DNA of 64,000 bases, from contig NC_012796.1 of NCBI RefSeq assembly GCF_000010665.1, positions 1,827,501 to 1,891,500 of the forward strand, written 5' to 3'. Numbering within the stretch: the first letter of the stretch is position 1; each line of letters starts with the position of its first letter. The notes below the pieces were generated by a model, which was given only the letters and a program-made list of their open reading frames with translations, made no database searches and was not told the DNA's origin. The position numbers and the translations under genes are program-made. Positions 1 to 10,457 of the stretch are shown piece after piece. The DNA is from Solidesulfovibrio magneticus RS-1 (GTDB taxonomy: Bacteria; Desulfobacterota; Desulfovibrionia; Desulfovibrionales; Desulfovibrionaceae).

Positions 1-2196
<2,196 letters not shown>

Positions 2197-2241
2197 TTTG
2201 CCAACAGACAATCCCATCCCTTATTTTAACTTATATATTTG

Positions 2242-2358
2242 TCCTGGTGGTCATAGAGGAGGGGGTACACCCGACCCCATTCCGAACTCGGAAGTTAAGC
2301 CCTCCTTCGCCGATGATACTGCATATTCTTGTGTGGGAAAGTAGGTCGCCGCCAGGGC
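2242..2358 (+). rRNA. rrf: 5S ribosomal RNA
   Basis: This is a ~116-base gene 45 bases after the 23S 3' end. The terminal stem pairs CCTGGTGG at the start with CCGCCAGGG at the end. The internal block CCGAACTCGGAAGTTAAGC is the standard 5S loop B/helix III sequence. It completes the usual 16S-23S-5S order of an rrn operon. Confidence 0.96.
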
Positions 2359-2369
2359 TACTTTTCAAA

Positions 2370-2405
2370 AAGCCCCCGAATCGAAAGATTCGGGGGCTTT
2401 TTTTA
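2370..2405 (+). terminator. Intrinsic terminator of the rRNA operon
   Basis: AAAGCCCCCGAATC pairs with GATTCGGGGGCTTT around a short GAAA-type loop and is followed by a run of seven Ts. It sits 12 bases after the 5S gene and is the best-formed terminator in this end of the window. Confidence 0.95.
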
Positions 2406-2439
2406 TGGTTTCCGGGCCGGAAAGAGGACGGGGGTAGGG

Positions 2440-2520
2440 GAGGGACCACGGTCACGGTCACTGTAGGGGACGCGGACACGGTCGGGGACACGACCACGGA
2501 TACGGACGAGGTCAGGGGAT
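2440..2520. repeat. Low-complexity GGACACGG-like tract after the rRNA operon
   Basis: A degenerate run of GGACACGG / CGGTCACGG / GGATACGG units covers about 80 bases. It produces translated frames of Thr-Val-Ser repeats on either strand, which is why ORFs appear here. No coding signal or ribosome site is visible. The rest of the 2406-2696 gap holds only the ribosome-binding site of the next gene. Confidence 0.5.
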
Positions 2521-2696
2521 AGGTTTGCTTTTCTGCCGGCCAGCAGGCAAGAGGAGATGAAAGCACGGGGAAGACACTTGGGGCATGTCGCTAGGCATCC
2601 AGTCAGTATCCAGACATAACGATATGGACTGGAGTTTCATGACGACTCCGTGGTTGCCCGCCATTGCAGAAAAGATTCCTGCGATAAGGAGGCTTC

Positions 2697-3395
2697 ATGG
2701 AACGCACCGCGAACATGTTGGACGCTGTCCCCGACCTGTGGCAGGAAGCATCCGTGGCCGTCTGGGCGGAGCCGGAATCACGCCGTATCGCGTCACTCAA
2801 CTTCGATGACGCTCAGGTAGATAATGTCGCTTCGATCTCCCTCGCGGACGCGCCCCATGCCTCCTTGGGCCTGGACCCGGTATCCCTCAACCGATTTGTC
2901 CTGTGCCTGCTGGCGGCGGACTGGGCCTGCTACCCTGATCCGGCCAACCGCGAAGCTTACCCGCATCTCCAACACGCGGTCACGGTCTTTCCCAAAGGCT
3001 TTCGCCTTTGGACGGCCGGCGCAGGCGGCTGTATCCTGCCTATCGGCTATTCGGCCTTTCACCCTATTTCCCCGGCCACCTTCGCCGTCCTGCGCGACGC
3101 GCCGCAAACCATCACCAATCGTCGCCAGATCACACCCCAGCCCCAGACCGCGTCCGGTGAGCAGTACCTCTATCTCTATAACATCGGCATCCTGCCCCGG
3201 TTCCATCGCACCGAGGCAAGCCAGGCGCTCATGCGGGCGTTTCGCGAAGACCTGGATGCCACGGCGCATCGCGGGCTTGCCGCCATCATCGTCTCGCCTG
3301 ACGGCCAGCGTGTCATCGAACGGTTCGGACTGCGCCAATCAGGCGTCATCACCCATGACGGCCACGAAGAACTGGCGTACGTGAGCGACGAGTAA
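2697..3395 (+). CDS. GNAT-like acetyltransferase-fold protein
   Basis: This 232-residue soluble protein has no signal peptide or membrane segment. The C-terminal half, about residues 160-222, resembles the GNAT acyl-CoA-binding core: a strand (LYLYNIGILPRFH), a helix after it (QALMRAFREDL), then a strand and the pattern ERFGLRQSG, where GNAT proteins keep their 'FyxklGF' element. The N-terminal 150 residues are not recognised. The substrate is unknown. The start is set by a strong AAGGAGG site 6 bases upstream. It is the first gene after the rRNA operon and is followed by an exporter gene 100 bases on, with no visible operon link. GNAT assignment is an inference from motif spacing and could be wrong. 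Confidence 0.6.
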   Translation: MERTANMLDAVPDLWQEASVAVWAEPESRRIASLNFDDAQVDNVASISLADAPHASLGLDPVSLNRFVLCLLAADWACYPDPANREAYPHLQHAVTVFPKGFRLWTAGAGGCILPIGYSAFHPISPATFAVLRDAPQTITNRRQITPQPQTASGEQYLYLYNIGILPRFHRTEASQALMRAFREDLDATAHRGLAAIIVSPDGQRVIERFGLRQSGVITHDGHEELAYVSDE

Positions 3396-3495
3396 CTGCT
3401 GATCTTGTACTGTATCCCAGCTCGCCCGCATTGACAGCCGTCGCCGCCGGGTATAGCCGGCTTTCGAAACATTTCCCGGCACGCACGGAGTTCCC

Positions 3496-4134
3496 ATGCT
3501 TGGCATTCACGATCTGTGGCTTTTTATTGTCTCGGGCATCCTGTTCAACATGGCTCCCGGCCCGGACGTCATTTACGTCGTCAGCCGCAGCGCCGGACAG
3601 GGGGCCAAGGCCGGCATGACAGCGGCCCTGGGCATCGGGGCCGGTTGCTGCGTGCATATCCTGGCCGCCGCCGTGGGACTTTCAGCCGTGCTGGCCGCCT
3701 CGGCTACGGCCTTTTCCGTGATCAAACTGGTGGGCGCGGCCTATCTCGTGTATGCTGGCGTGCGCATGATCCTTGGCGCGCGAAAAAAAACAGCGCCCGA
3801 GGAAATTCCTCAGACGCCTGAAATCCGGCATCGTGGCATCTTCGTCCAGGGCTTTCTCACCAACGCGCTGAACCCCAAGGTGGCGCTGTTTTTCCTGGCC
3901 TTCCTGCCCCAGTTCATCGATCCGGCCGCGCCGCGCAAGGCCCTGGCCTTTGCCGTCTTGGGCGGCATCCTCAACTGCACCGGTACGACCTGGAATCTGC
4001 TCCTGGCCTGGTCCACGGCGCGCGTCGCCGGCGGCCTTGGCCGCGCCCGGCGGCTTGGCCCCTATCTCACCCAGGGGGCCGGTGCCTTGTTCGTGGCCTT
4101 TGGCGTCAAGCTGGCCCTGTCCGAACAATCCTGA
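3496..4134 (+). CDS. LysE/RhtB-family amino-acid exporter
   Basis: This 212-residue inner-membrane protein has about six hydrophobic segments. The N-terminus carries the family signature with NMAPGPD at residues 18-24 and a Gly-rich second helix (AALGIGAGCCVHILAAAVGL). A mid-protein NALNPKVALFFLAFLPQF block is near residue 120 and is diagnostic of RhtB/LysE translocators. Family members export amino acids such as homoserine, threonine, lysine or leucine; the substrate cannot be read here. The start follows GGAG at a good distance. The gene converges with the minus-strand permease gene, with 72 unremarkable bases between. Confidence 0.9.
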   Translation: MLGIHDLWLFIVSGILFNMAPGPDVIYVVSRSAGQGAKAGMTAALGIGAGCCVHILAAAVGLSAVLAASATAFSVIKLVGAAYLVYAGVRMILGARKKTAPEEIPQTPEIRHRGIFVQGFLTNALNPKVALFFLAFLPQFIDPAAPRKALAFAVLGGILNCTGTTWNLLLAWSTARVAGGLGRARRLGPYLTQGAGALFVAFGVKLALSEQS

Positions 4135-4206
4135 TTTCCGCCCCCCTGCCTCACCAAAACGGGCTTCCTGCCCCATCCCGTCTGATTCCGTGCCGTTTGA
4201 CGCCTG

Positions 4207-5574
4207 TTACGCGTTGACGGCCGGATTTTTCGTCGCGCCCGACGCCGAACCGACCTTGAGCCGGCGTCCCGTGGCCCGCCTATACGCCCATTCCAGGCCG
4301 AAAGAGACCGGAAAAAGCCCGAGCATGGTCCAGAAGGCCGGCCGGGAGTGGGCGTACATGTTGGATCCAAGCACGCCCAGCAGCGACAGGCACAAGGCTA
4401 TGGACAGCCAGATGAGCGCCGGCCGGCCGCCGGTGGCGGCGCGCAGGCGCAGGTGGGAGCAGGCCACGGCGGCGTAGATAAACAAAAACGCGCCGCTGCC
4501 CATCATGGCCACGCTGGAAAGATCGAAAAACAGCACGAAAACCAGCACCAGCCCGGCAGTCAGAAAGAGCCCTTCAGGCGCGCGTTTCCAGGCCGTCCGG
4601 TCAAAGGCGGCCGGCAGCTCCCCGTCCTTGGCGATCATCCAGCAGACGTTGGCCGCGCCGTAGAGGGTGGCGTTTAACGCCGCTGCCGTGGCGAACAGCG
4701 CGCCCACGGCGATGACGGTGAAACCGGACTTGCCCATGAACGTGCCGGCCGCCTCGGACAGGGCGTAGTCGCTGGCCGCGTCGATGCGGGCCAGGGGCAG
4801 ATGGCCGAGCACGGCAAACGCTACGCCGAGATAGACCACGATGACCGAAAATACCGACAGATAGAGCGCCCTGGGCAGGGTGCGCGGCGGATCGGCCATG
4901 TCGCCCGCGGCGTTGGCGACCAGGCCGAAGCCTTCGTAAGCGATAAAGAGCATCCCGCCGCCAAAGGCGATGCCCGAGGGTTCGGCCCAGCCGGCCCTGG
5001 ACAGCCCCTGCCAGTCGGCGGTGGCGCAGCCCCAGACCGCGAATACCGACAGCACGGCCAGGTTGACGGTCACGGTCACCAGTTCCGAGCGCCCGACCCA
5101 GGCCGCGCCAAAGACGTTGACCAGGGTAAAAAGGAGCACCGCGCCGACGGCGGCGGCCTTGGGCAGCCAGAGCGGGTGCTCGTGGGGGAAAAAGGTCATG
5201 AGGTAGCCGGCGAAACCGGCGGCGTACATGGCCAGGGCGATGACGTAGCCGATCCACATGTAGATGTTGAGCCCGCCGCTGACCACGCCGTCGCCAAGGC
5301 CGCGCACCAAAAATTCCACCGCACCGCCCTTGGTGGGGTAGCACGCGCCGAGTTTTGCGTAGTTGTAGGAGGTGGCCAGGGCCACCAGCCCGCCGGCCAG
5401 GAAGGAGAGCCACAGGGCCGAACCGGCCACATGGGCGGCCGAGCCGAAGATGGCGTAGACCCCGCCGCCGACCATGCCGCCGATGCCGATGGCCACGGCC
5501 GAGGCCAGGCTCATCTGTTTGGCGGCAGGGGCGGCGGGAGCGCCTTTAGCTGAGGGAGAGGAAGCGGACAGCAT
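4207..5574 (-). CDS. APC-superfamily amino-acid permease
   Basis: This 455-residue polytopic membrane protein has about 12 hydrophobic segments. The first begins with the APC substrate-binding motif, IGIGGMVGGGVYAIFG around residues 28-43 (the GxGxxxGxGI-type unwound helix). GFGLVANAAGDMADPPRTLP near residue 220 matches the typical 'E/D-x-x-D-P-x-R-x-x-P' loop. It should import an amino acid or related amine by proton or sodium coupling. The longer open frame extends 64 codons upstream. I chose the ATG at 5574 because GGAG precedes it and the first membrane helix follows shortly after. It is monocistronic. Confidence 0.9.
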   Translation of the reverse strand: MLSASSPSAKGAPAAPAAKQMSLASAVAIGIGGMVGGGVYAIFGSAAHVAGSALWLSFLAGGLVALATSYNYAKLGACYPTKGGAVEFLVRGLGDGVVSGGLNIYMWIGYVIALAMYAAGFAGYLMTFFPHEHPLWLPKAAAVGAVLLFTLVNVFGAAWVGRSELVTVTVNLAVLSVFAVWGCATADWQGLSRAGWAEPSGIAFGGGMLFIAYEGFGLVANAAGDMADPPRTLPRALYLSVFSVIVVYLGVAFAVLGHLPLARIDAASDYALSEAAGTFMGKSGFTVIAVGALFATAAALNATLYGAANVCWMIAKDGELPAAFDRTAWKRAPEGLFLTAGLVLVFVLFFDLSSVAMMGSGAFLFIYAAVACSHLRLRAATGGRPALIWLSIALCLSLLGVLGSNMYAHSRPAFWTMLGLFPVSFGLEWAYRRATGRRLKVGSASGATKNPAVNA

Positions 5575-5950
5575 GGAAAGGCTCCGGGTAGGGGGTGGGC
5601 GTGGAGTGTGACAATAAGCGTTCGGCGGCTGGTTGCTGGCGGCCAAGGGGCCGTGCCGTAGGGGCGGTGAAGGACGTTTGAAGCTACGACACTGGGTGTG
5701 GCGGCAAGACGTTGGGAAGTCAATGGAAGAGGGGGGGCGAGGCGTGGCCGGAGTGGAGCCGGACATGCTCCACCTTCACCCGCGCCGGCAAACCGCCCAG
5801 TAGGGAGTTTGTCCTTCTTTGCTTAGTCCTGTTCCTGGATGACTGTTGGTGCTTGAAGCCGAGGCCGCCCAAACCGGCCGGTCCGGGCTTGTTGAGGCCG
5901 GCCAAGAGGCGTACAGAGCCCTGACCGGACATCATTTTGCGGAGATTTGC

Positions 5951-6319
5951 GTGACGCAACGGGTTTATTACTGCGCCAAATGCCTGGGGCAGCTTGGCTT
6001 GCTGTGGGGCATTTCCCTGGCCGGCCGGTTTCTGGCCGAGACCCTGGCGCTGCCCGTGCCGGGCAACGTGCTTGGGGTGTTGCTGCTTTTCGGTTTGTTG
6101 TGCCTGGGCGTGGTCAAGCTCGAACAGGTGGCGGCGACGGCGGATTTTCTCCTGCGCCATCTGGTCTTTTTTTTCATCCCCATCGCCGTGGGCCTCATGG
6201 ACTGGGGCGCGACCTTCGCCCAGTACGGCCTGATGCTGCTCGTGGCCGTGGTGATCAGTTCCGTGCTGCCGTTTTTCGCGGTGGGCTATCTCAGCTTGCT
6301 GCTCCAGCGGAGGCGGTGA
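5951..6319 (+). CDS. lrgA: LrgA/CidA-family membrane protein
   Basis: This 122-residue protein has four hydrophobic segments and the family core: PVPGNVLGVLLLFGLL near residues 36-51, then FFFIPIAVGLMDW near 75-88. LrgA/CidA proteins work with LrgB/CidB. They were first described as holin/antiholin-like and are now known in Bacillus and others as subunits of pyruvate or related monocarboxylate transporters. The frame is open much further upstream. I chose GTG 5951 because GCGGAG lies 6 bases before it and homologous proteins start just before this helix. The stop overlaps the start of the next gene (TGATG), so the two are translationally coupled. The 376 bases before the gene hold no other supported feature. 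Confidence 0.88.
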   Translation: MTQRVYYCAKCLGQLGLLWGISLAGRFLAETLALPVPGNVLGVLLLFGLLCLGVVKLEQVAATADFLLRHLVFFFIPIAVGLMDWGATFAQYGLMLLVAVVISSVLPFFAVGYLSLLLQRRR

Positions 6320-7014
6320 TGGACGGACTTGCGCTTGGCGTCGTGTTTGTCGTTTTGACGGTCGCGGTCTATTTGGCCTGTCGCCGGCTGGCGTTTTGGG
6401 TGAACCATCCCTTGCTCAACGTCGTGGCGGTCAGCGCCGGGGTCATCATCGCCGTGCTCGTGGCCTGCGATCTGCCCTACGCCGCCTATGCCCCGGCCCG
6501 GGAGGCCATGACCACGCTGCTTGGCCCGGCTACGGTTGCCTTGGCCGTGCCGCTCTACCGCCATCGCCGGCTGCTGCGCAGCCATGGCCTGGCCATCCTG
6601 GCCAGCGTCGGTGCCGGGGCGCTGCTCGCCATGGTTTCGGCCGGGCTGGCGGCCAGCCTCGGCGGCCTGCCCCGGGAGGTGGTGGTGTCCATCCTGCCCA
6701 AGGGCGTCTCCATACCTTTTGCCGTGGAAATTAGCCGCATATACGATGGGATACCGGCGCTCAGCGCCGCCTTTGTCGTGGCCACGGGCACCCTGGGCTC
6801 GCTCTTCGGCGCCTGGCTGCTGAACCGCTCCGGCATCGATCATCCCGTGGCCCGGGGGCTGGCCCTGGGCACGGTGTCCCACGCCCAGGGCACGGCCACG
6901 GCCCTGCTCGAAGGCGAGGAGCAGGGGGCCATGGCCGGTCTGGCCATGATCCTGGCCGGGGTCTTCACCGCCGGTTTTGCACCGCTGGTGGTGCGGCTGC
7001 TCGGCCTGCTTTAG
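6319..7014 (+). CDS. lrgB: LrgB/CidB-family membrane protein
   Basis: This 231-residue membrane protein has about seven hydrophobic helices. Signature blocks are ILPKGVSIPFAVEISRIYDG near residue 120 and LALGTVSHAQGTATALLEGE near residue 185, both highly conserved in LrgB. It forms the transport partner of LrgA. The ATG overlaps the lrgA stop in TGATG, which fixes the start. Its convergent neighbours are the nickel-pincer cofactor genes of lactate racemase type. That fits a role in monocarboxylate (pyruvate, lactate, glycolate) traffic, but this is inferred from context. Confidence 0.92.
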   Translation: MDGLALGVVFVVLTVAVYLACRRLAFWVNHPLLNVVAVSAGVIIAVLVACDLPYAAYAPAREAMTTLLGPATVALAVPLYRHRRLLRSHGLAILASVGAGALLAMVSAGLAASLGGLPREVVVSILPKGVSIPFAVEISRIYDGIPALSAAFVVATGTLGSLFGAWLLNRSGIDHPVARGLALGTVSHAQGTATALLEGEEQGAMAGLAMILAGVFTAGFAPLVVRLLGLL

Positions 7015-7158
7015 AGCCGCAGTCCTCGACAAGGCCGGGTCATCCTCGGCCTGGAGCACGTAGCGCGGCGCGCTGGCTCGGGGCCGGCACGTCACGCATC
7101 CAGCCGCAGCCGTTCGATGGTTCCTGTGGCCGAGGTTCTCATCCAGATGACGGGCAGA

Positions 7159-7920
7159 CTAGGGTTTCGCCTGGACGAGGTTGTTGATCTTACAGGCTGC
7201 GCAGGCCGCGCCGAAGCCGTTGTCGATGTTGACCACCGTCACGCCGCTGGCGCAGGAGGTGAGCATCCCTAAAAGCGCCGCGACCCCGGAAAAGGCCGCG
7301 CCGTAGCCCACCGACGTCGGCACCGCGATGATGGGCTGGGACAAAAGCCCGCCAATGACGCTGGCCAAGGCCCCCTCCATGCCCGCCGCCACGATGACCA
7401 CCCGGGCGCGGCGGATGTCGGACAGCTTGTCCAAAAGCCGGTGGATGCCGGCCACGCCCACATCCGACACCACAAAGGCCCGGCTGCCAAGCATTTGGCA
7501 GGTTTCACGGGCCTCCTCGGCCACGGCCAGATCGGACGTGCCGGCGGTCACGATGGCGATCTCTCCGTCCTTATAGGCGATCTCGCCGCGCGTGAGCGTC
7601 AGGGTGCGTCCCAGGGCGTTGAAGCGCGCTTGCGGGCACAGCCCGATCACATGGGCCGCCGTCTCGGGCGACACCCGCGTGGCCAGCACATTGGCGTGTT
7701 CGCGCAGGCGCAGGAAAATCTCGCCCACCTGCTCCGGCGTCTTGCCCTCGGCGTAGATCACCTCGGGAAAGCCGTTTCTAAGCGACCGGTGCAGGTCGAG
7801 CTTGGTGTGGCCCATGTCCAGAAAGGGCAGGTCGCGCAGGCGCGAAAGCCCGTCGTCCACGCTCAGGCCGCCGTCGCGGATGTCGTTTAAAAGCGCTCGC
7901 AGAGTCTCATTCGCGTCCAT
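7159..7920 (-). CDS. larB: LarB, pyridinium-3,5-biscarboxylic acid mononucleotide synthase
   Basis: This 253-residue cytosolic protein carries an AIR-carboxylase (PurE-like) domain in the C-terminal half: IVTAGTSDLAVAEEA near residue 122, an SDVGVAGIHRL block, then VVAAGMEGALASVIGGL and the Cys-rich tail ASGVTVVNIDNGFGAA. LarB carboxylates and hydrolyses nicotinic acid adenine dinucleotide, the first step of nickel-pincer nucleotide synthesis. It is the last gene of larC-larE-larB, 117 bases after larE. The ATG at 7920 gives the usual N-terminus but has only a weak ribosome site; an upstream GTG at 7974 would add 18 residues. Confidence 0.93.
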   Translation of the reverse strand: MDANETLRALLNDIRDGGLSVDDGLSRLRDLPFLDMGHTKLDLHRSLRNGFPEVIYAEGKTPEQVGEIFLRLREHANVLATRVSPETAAHVIGLCPQARFNALGRTLTLTRGEIAYKDGEIAIVTAGTSDLAVAEEARETCQMLGSRAFVVSDVGVAGIHRLLDKLSDIRRARVVIVAAGMEGALASVIGGLLSQPIIAVPTSVGYGAAFSGVAALLGMLTSCASGVTVVNIDNGFGAACAACKINNLVQAKP

Positions 7921-8037
7921 GGTTCCGTATCGCTTTGCGCCCGGCGCGGCCTGGTCGATAAGGCCGCGCGGCACGGGTTTCAGGTGTTGCCGGCGTCGTG
8001 CGGACCGGTTGATGGTCGGACCGGCCCGTGCCGATAT

Positions 8038-8883
8038 CTAAGCGTCGCCGCAGGGTGGCGGGACAGACGCCGCGTCCGGCTTTTCGTTGAGGCTGCCCAT
8101 GCGGTAGCCGGCCAGGTCCAGGGTCACGTGGCGGTAGCCCAGGGCCTTGAGCTTGGCGTCGATGTCGTGCCTGGCGTCGGCCTCAAGAACGGCCGGTGCC
8201 TGGTCGCGCGGCACTTCCAGGCGGGCCAGATCGCCGTGGCTGCGCAGCCGCACGGCCGGGAAGCCCAGGCTGCGCAGCCAGGTTTCGGCCGTGTCGATAC
8301 GCTTGAGCTCCTCGGCCGTAACGCGCCTGCCGTGGGGCAGGCGGGTGAGCAGGCAGGCCCCGGACGGCTTGTCCCAGATGGGCAAGCCGGCCTGCCGGGA
8401 AAGCGCCCGGATGTCTGCCTTGCCGATGCCGGCGGACAAAAGCGGGCTGACGATGCCCAACTCGGCCAGGGCGCGCAGCCCCGGGCGATGGTCGCCCAGG
8501 TCGTCCTGGTTGGTCCCGTCCAGCACATGGGCGATGCCCTCGCCGGCGGCCAGCTCCAGCAGCTTGGCAAAAAGCGCCTTCTTGCACAGATAGCAGCGCT
8601 CGGGCGGGTTGTCGCGCAGCGCCTCGGGAAAGGGGACGGGCAGGACCACATGGCGTACGCCAAGGCGGCCAGCCAGGGCCGCCGCCTCGGCGATCTCGGC
8701 CCGGGGGGCGTAGGGCGTGTCCAGGGTGACGGCGGTTAGGCCCTCGCCCATGGCTCGGCTGGCGGCGTGGAGCAGAAAGCTGCTGTCCAGGCCGCCGGAA
8801 AAGGCCAGCACGGCAGATTGCAGCCCGCCCAGATCGGCCAGCAGGCGACGGTACCGCTCGATTCGGCCAGCGTCGTCGGTCAC
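8038..8883 (-). CDS. larE: LarE, ATP-dependent sulfur transferase
   Basis: This 281-residue protein has the PP-loop SGGLDSS at 29-35 that adenylates the substrate carboxylates. Cys177, in PSGACLLTRLPHG, is at the position of the sacrificial sulfur-donor cysteine of Lactobacillus LarE. A second pair, Cys97 and Cys100 (RCYLC), is also present; three cysteines could hold an Fe-S cluster as proposed for some LarE proteins (inference). It converts the LarB product to the bis-thiocarboxylate. GTG 8883 is chosen because it forms a GTGA overlap with the larC stop and has GGGGAAA upstream; ATG 8907 is an alternative. Confidence 0.93.
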   Translation of the reverse strand: MTDDAGRIERYRRLLADLGGLQSAVLAFSGGLDSSFLLHAASRAMGEGLTAVTLDTPYAPRAEIAEAAALAGRLGVRHVVLPVPFPEALRDNPPERCYLCKKALFAKLLELAAGEGIAHVLDGTNQDDLGDHRPGLRALAELGIVSPLLSAGIGKADIRALSRQAGLPIWDKPSGACLLTRLPHGRRVTAEELKRIDTAETWLRSLGFPAVRLRSHGDLARLEVPRDQAPAVLEADARHDIDAKLKALGYRHVTLDLAGYRMGSLNEKPDAASVPPPCGDA

Positions 8884-10337
8884 GGCGTTTCCCCGCGTCC
8901 GGCGCACTGGGACACCACGGCCTGGACCTCGGCCAGGGACAGCCCGTGACGCCTGGCCAGTTCCCGGCAGTCCTCCAGTTCGGGCTTGGAGCGAAGTCGT
9001 ACGCCATTTCGGGCGGCGTGCTTCATGGTCACCGGCCCCAGGGGCGTGTCCAACCGGGAAAAGGTCCGGTCGAGCACGGTTTTCTCCAAACGCAGGACTT
9101 TGACGCCAAGCGTTGTGGTGTGGCGAAAGACCAAGTCCTTGAAGCGTTCTTCGTCGGCGGCGGCGCAGAGCAGCGACAAGGTCGTGCCGGGCCGGTTTTT
9201 CTTCATGAGGATGGGCGTGAAATGCACGTCCATGGCCCCGTGTTCCATAAGCACGTCCATGGCCACGCCCAGGGCCTCGGCGGTCATATCGTCGATGTTG
9301 CAGACAAGCAGCCGGGCGTCGTCCGGGGCCTTGGCCGCCGTGGCGTCCGGGGCTTCGGCCTTGGCTAGGTGGACCCGCAGGACGTTTGGCCGCTCGGTGT
9401 GGCGGTGGCCGATGCCGTAGGCGGTTTTTTCAAGGGTCAGGGCGGGCGTGGCGGTGAAGCGGGTGGACAGGGTCGCCAGGATGGCCGCGCCGGTGGGGGT
9501 GGTGGCCTCGTGGGGTGTGCCGCCCCGGGTGGTGGGAACGCCGGCCAGGATTTCCGTGGTGGCCGGGGCCGGCACGGGCATGAGGCCATGGGCGCAGTGC
9601 ACAAAACCGCCGCCAAGCTCCACCGGCGAGGCCCAGACCGCGTCCACGCCCAGGGCATGATAGCAGATGGCCGCTCCCACGATGTCCACAATGGAATCAA
9701 CGGCCCCGACCTCGTGGAAATGCACCTCGTCCACCGCCTTGCCGTGGACCTTGGCCTCGGCCTCGGCCACCTTGCGGAAGATGGCCAGGCTCGTGTCCTG
9801 GACCGGTTCGCTTAAGGAACTTCCCCGGATGATGGCCTCAATGGCGGCCAGGTTGCGGTGGGGGGCGTGGCCGTGGCTGTGAGAACCGTGGACGTGCTCT
9901 TGCCCAGGCTCGTGGTGGTGGCCGTCGTGGCTATGACGGTGGCCATGGTCGTGGGCTGCCGCGTGGGCATGACGCTTCGCCTGGGCTTCGTGGTGATGCC
10001 CGCCATGGACATGACCGTGCTCTTGCTCCTGGCCGTGTTCATGATGTCTGCCGTGCCCGTGTTCGTGGCCGTGCGGTCCGCCGTGGTCGTGTCCATGTAT
10101 CTCGCCATGTTCGTGATGGCCGCCGGCCGCGTCGTCGGCAGTTAGACGCACGTCCACGCGCAGGCCGTGGATGCCGTTTCGGGCGTCCTCGCCGACGTCC
10201 AGCCGAAATTCCTCATCCAGACCAAGCTTGGACAGTTCGGCCCGCAGGAAGTCGGGCGAAACGCCAAGGCCCATCATGGCGGCCAGGTTCATGTCGCCGG
10301 ATACGCCCGCGAAACAGTCGTAGAACAGTATTTTCAT
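8880..10337 (-). CDS. larC: LarC, nickel-inserting chelatase (single uninterrupted frame)
   Basis: This 485-residue protein inserts nickel into the pincer nucleotide using CTP. The N-terminus KILFYDCFAGVSGDMNLAA is the LarC/DUF111 signature, and later blocks include EVHFHEVGAVDSIVDIVG and CNIDDMTAEALGVAMDVL. Residues 74-160 form a very His-rich stretch (GHDHGGPHGHEHG and similar), much longer than in most homologues, probably a nickel store or chaperone. In Lactobacillus plantarum larC needs a programmed frameshift to join two frames; here the frame is continuous. It is first in the lar set and overlaps larE by four bases. Confidence 0.95.
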   Translation of the reverse strand: MKILFYDCFAGVSGDMNLAAMMGLGVSPDFLRAELSKLGLDEEFRLDVGEDARNGIHGLRVDVRLTADDAAGGHHEHGEIHGHDHGGPHGHEHGHGRHHEHGQEQEHGHVHGGHHHEAQAKRHAHAAAHDHGHRHSHDGHHHEPGQEHVHGSHSHGHAPHRNLAAIEAIIRGSSLSEPVQDTSLAIFRKVAEAEAKVHGKAVDEVHFHEVGAVDSIVDIVGAAICYHALGVDAVWASPVELGGGFVHCAHGLMPVPAPATTEILAGVPTTRGGTPHEATTPTGAAILATLSTRFTATPALTLEKTAYGIGHRHTERPNVLRVHLAKAEAPDATAAKAPDDARLLVCNIDDMTAEALGVAMDVLMEHGAMDVHFTPILMKKNRPGTTLSLLCAAADEERFKDLVFRHTTTLGVKVLRLEKTVLDRTFSRLDTPLGPVTMKHAARNGVRLRSKPELEDCRELARRHGLSLAEVQAVVSQCAGRGETP

Positions 10338-10457
10338 GGGATGCCGCGCCGGTGCGCCGGGTTGCCGGGTTCGTTACGCCGGGTCATGGTTGAGCAATGG
10401 TGGGGCAATCGGCGCGGCTTGTCCAGAGGGGGGCGAGCCGCGCCGACGCGGGCGGGA

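Noticed and set aside
2247-2522. 91-residue ORF across the 5S gene and terminator
   Set aside because: It runs through 5S rRNA and the terminator, and its C-terminal part is low-complexity repeat.
2650-2690. Possible tRNA near the rRNA operon
   Set aside because: No cloverleaf or T-loop GGTTCGAATCC sequence was found in 2406-2696 or other gaps inspected.
9858-10145. Plus-strand ORF of Val/Met-rich protein opposite larC
   Set aside because: It is the antisense of the His-rich tract of larC (CAC/CAT reads as GTG/ATG), not a membrane protein.
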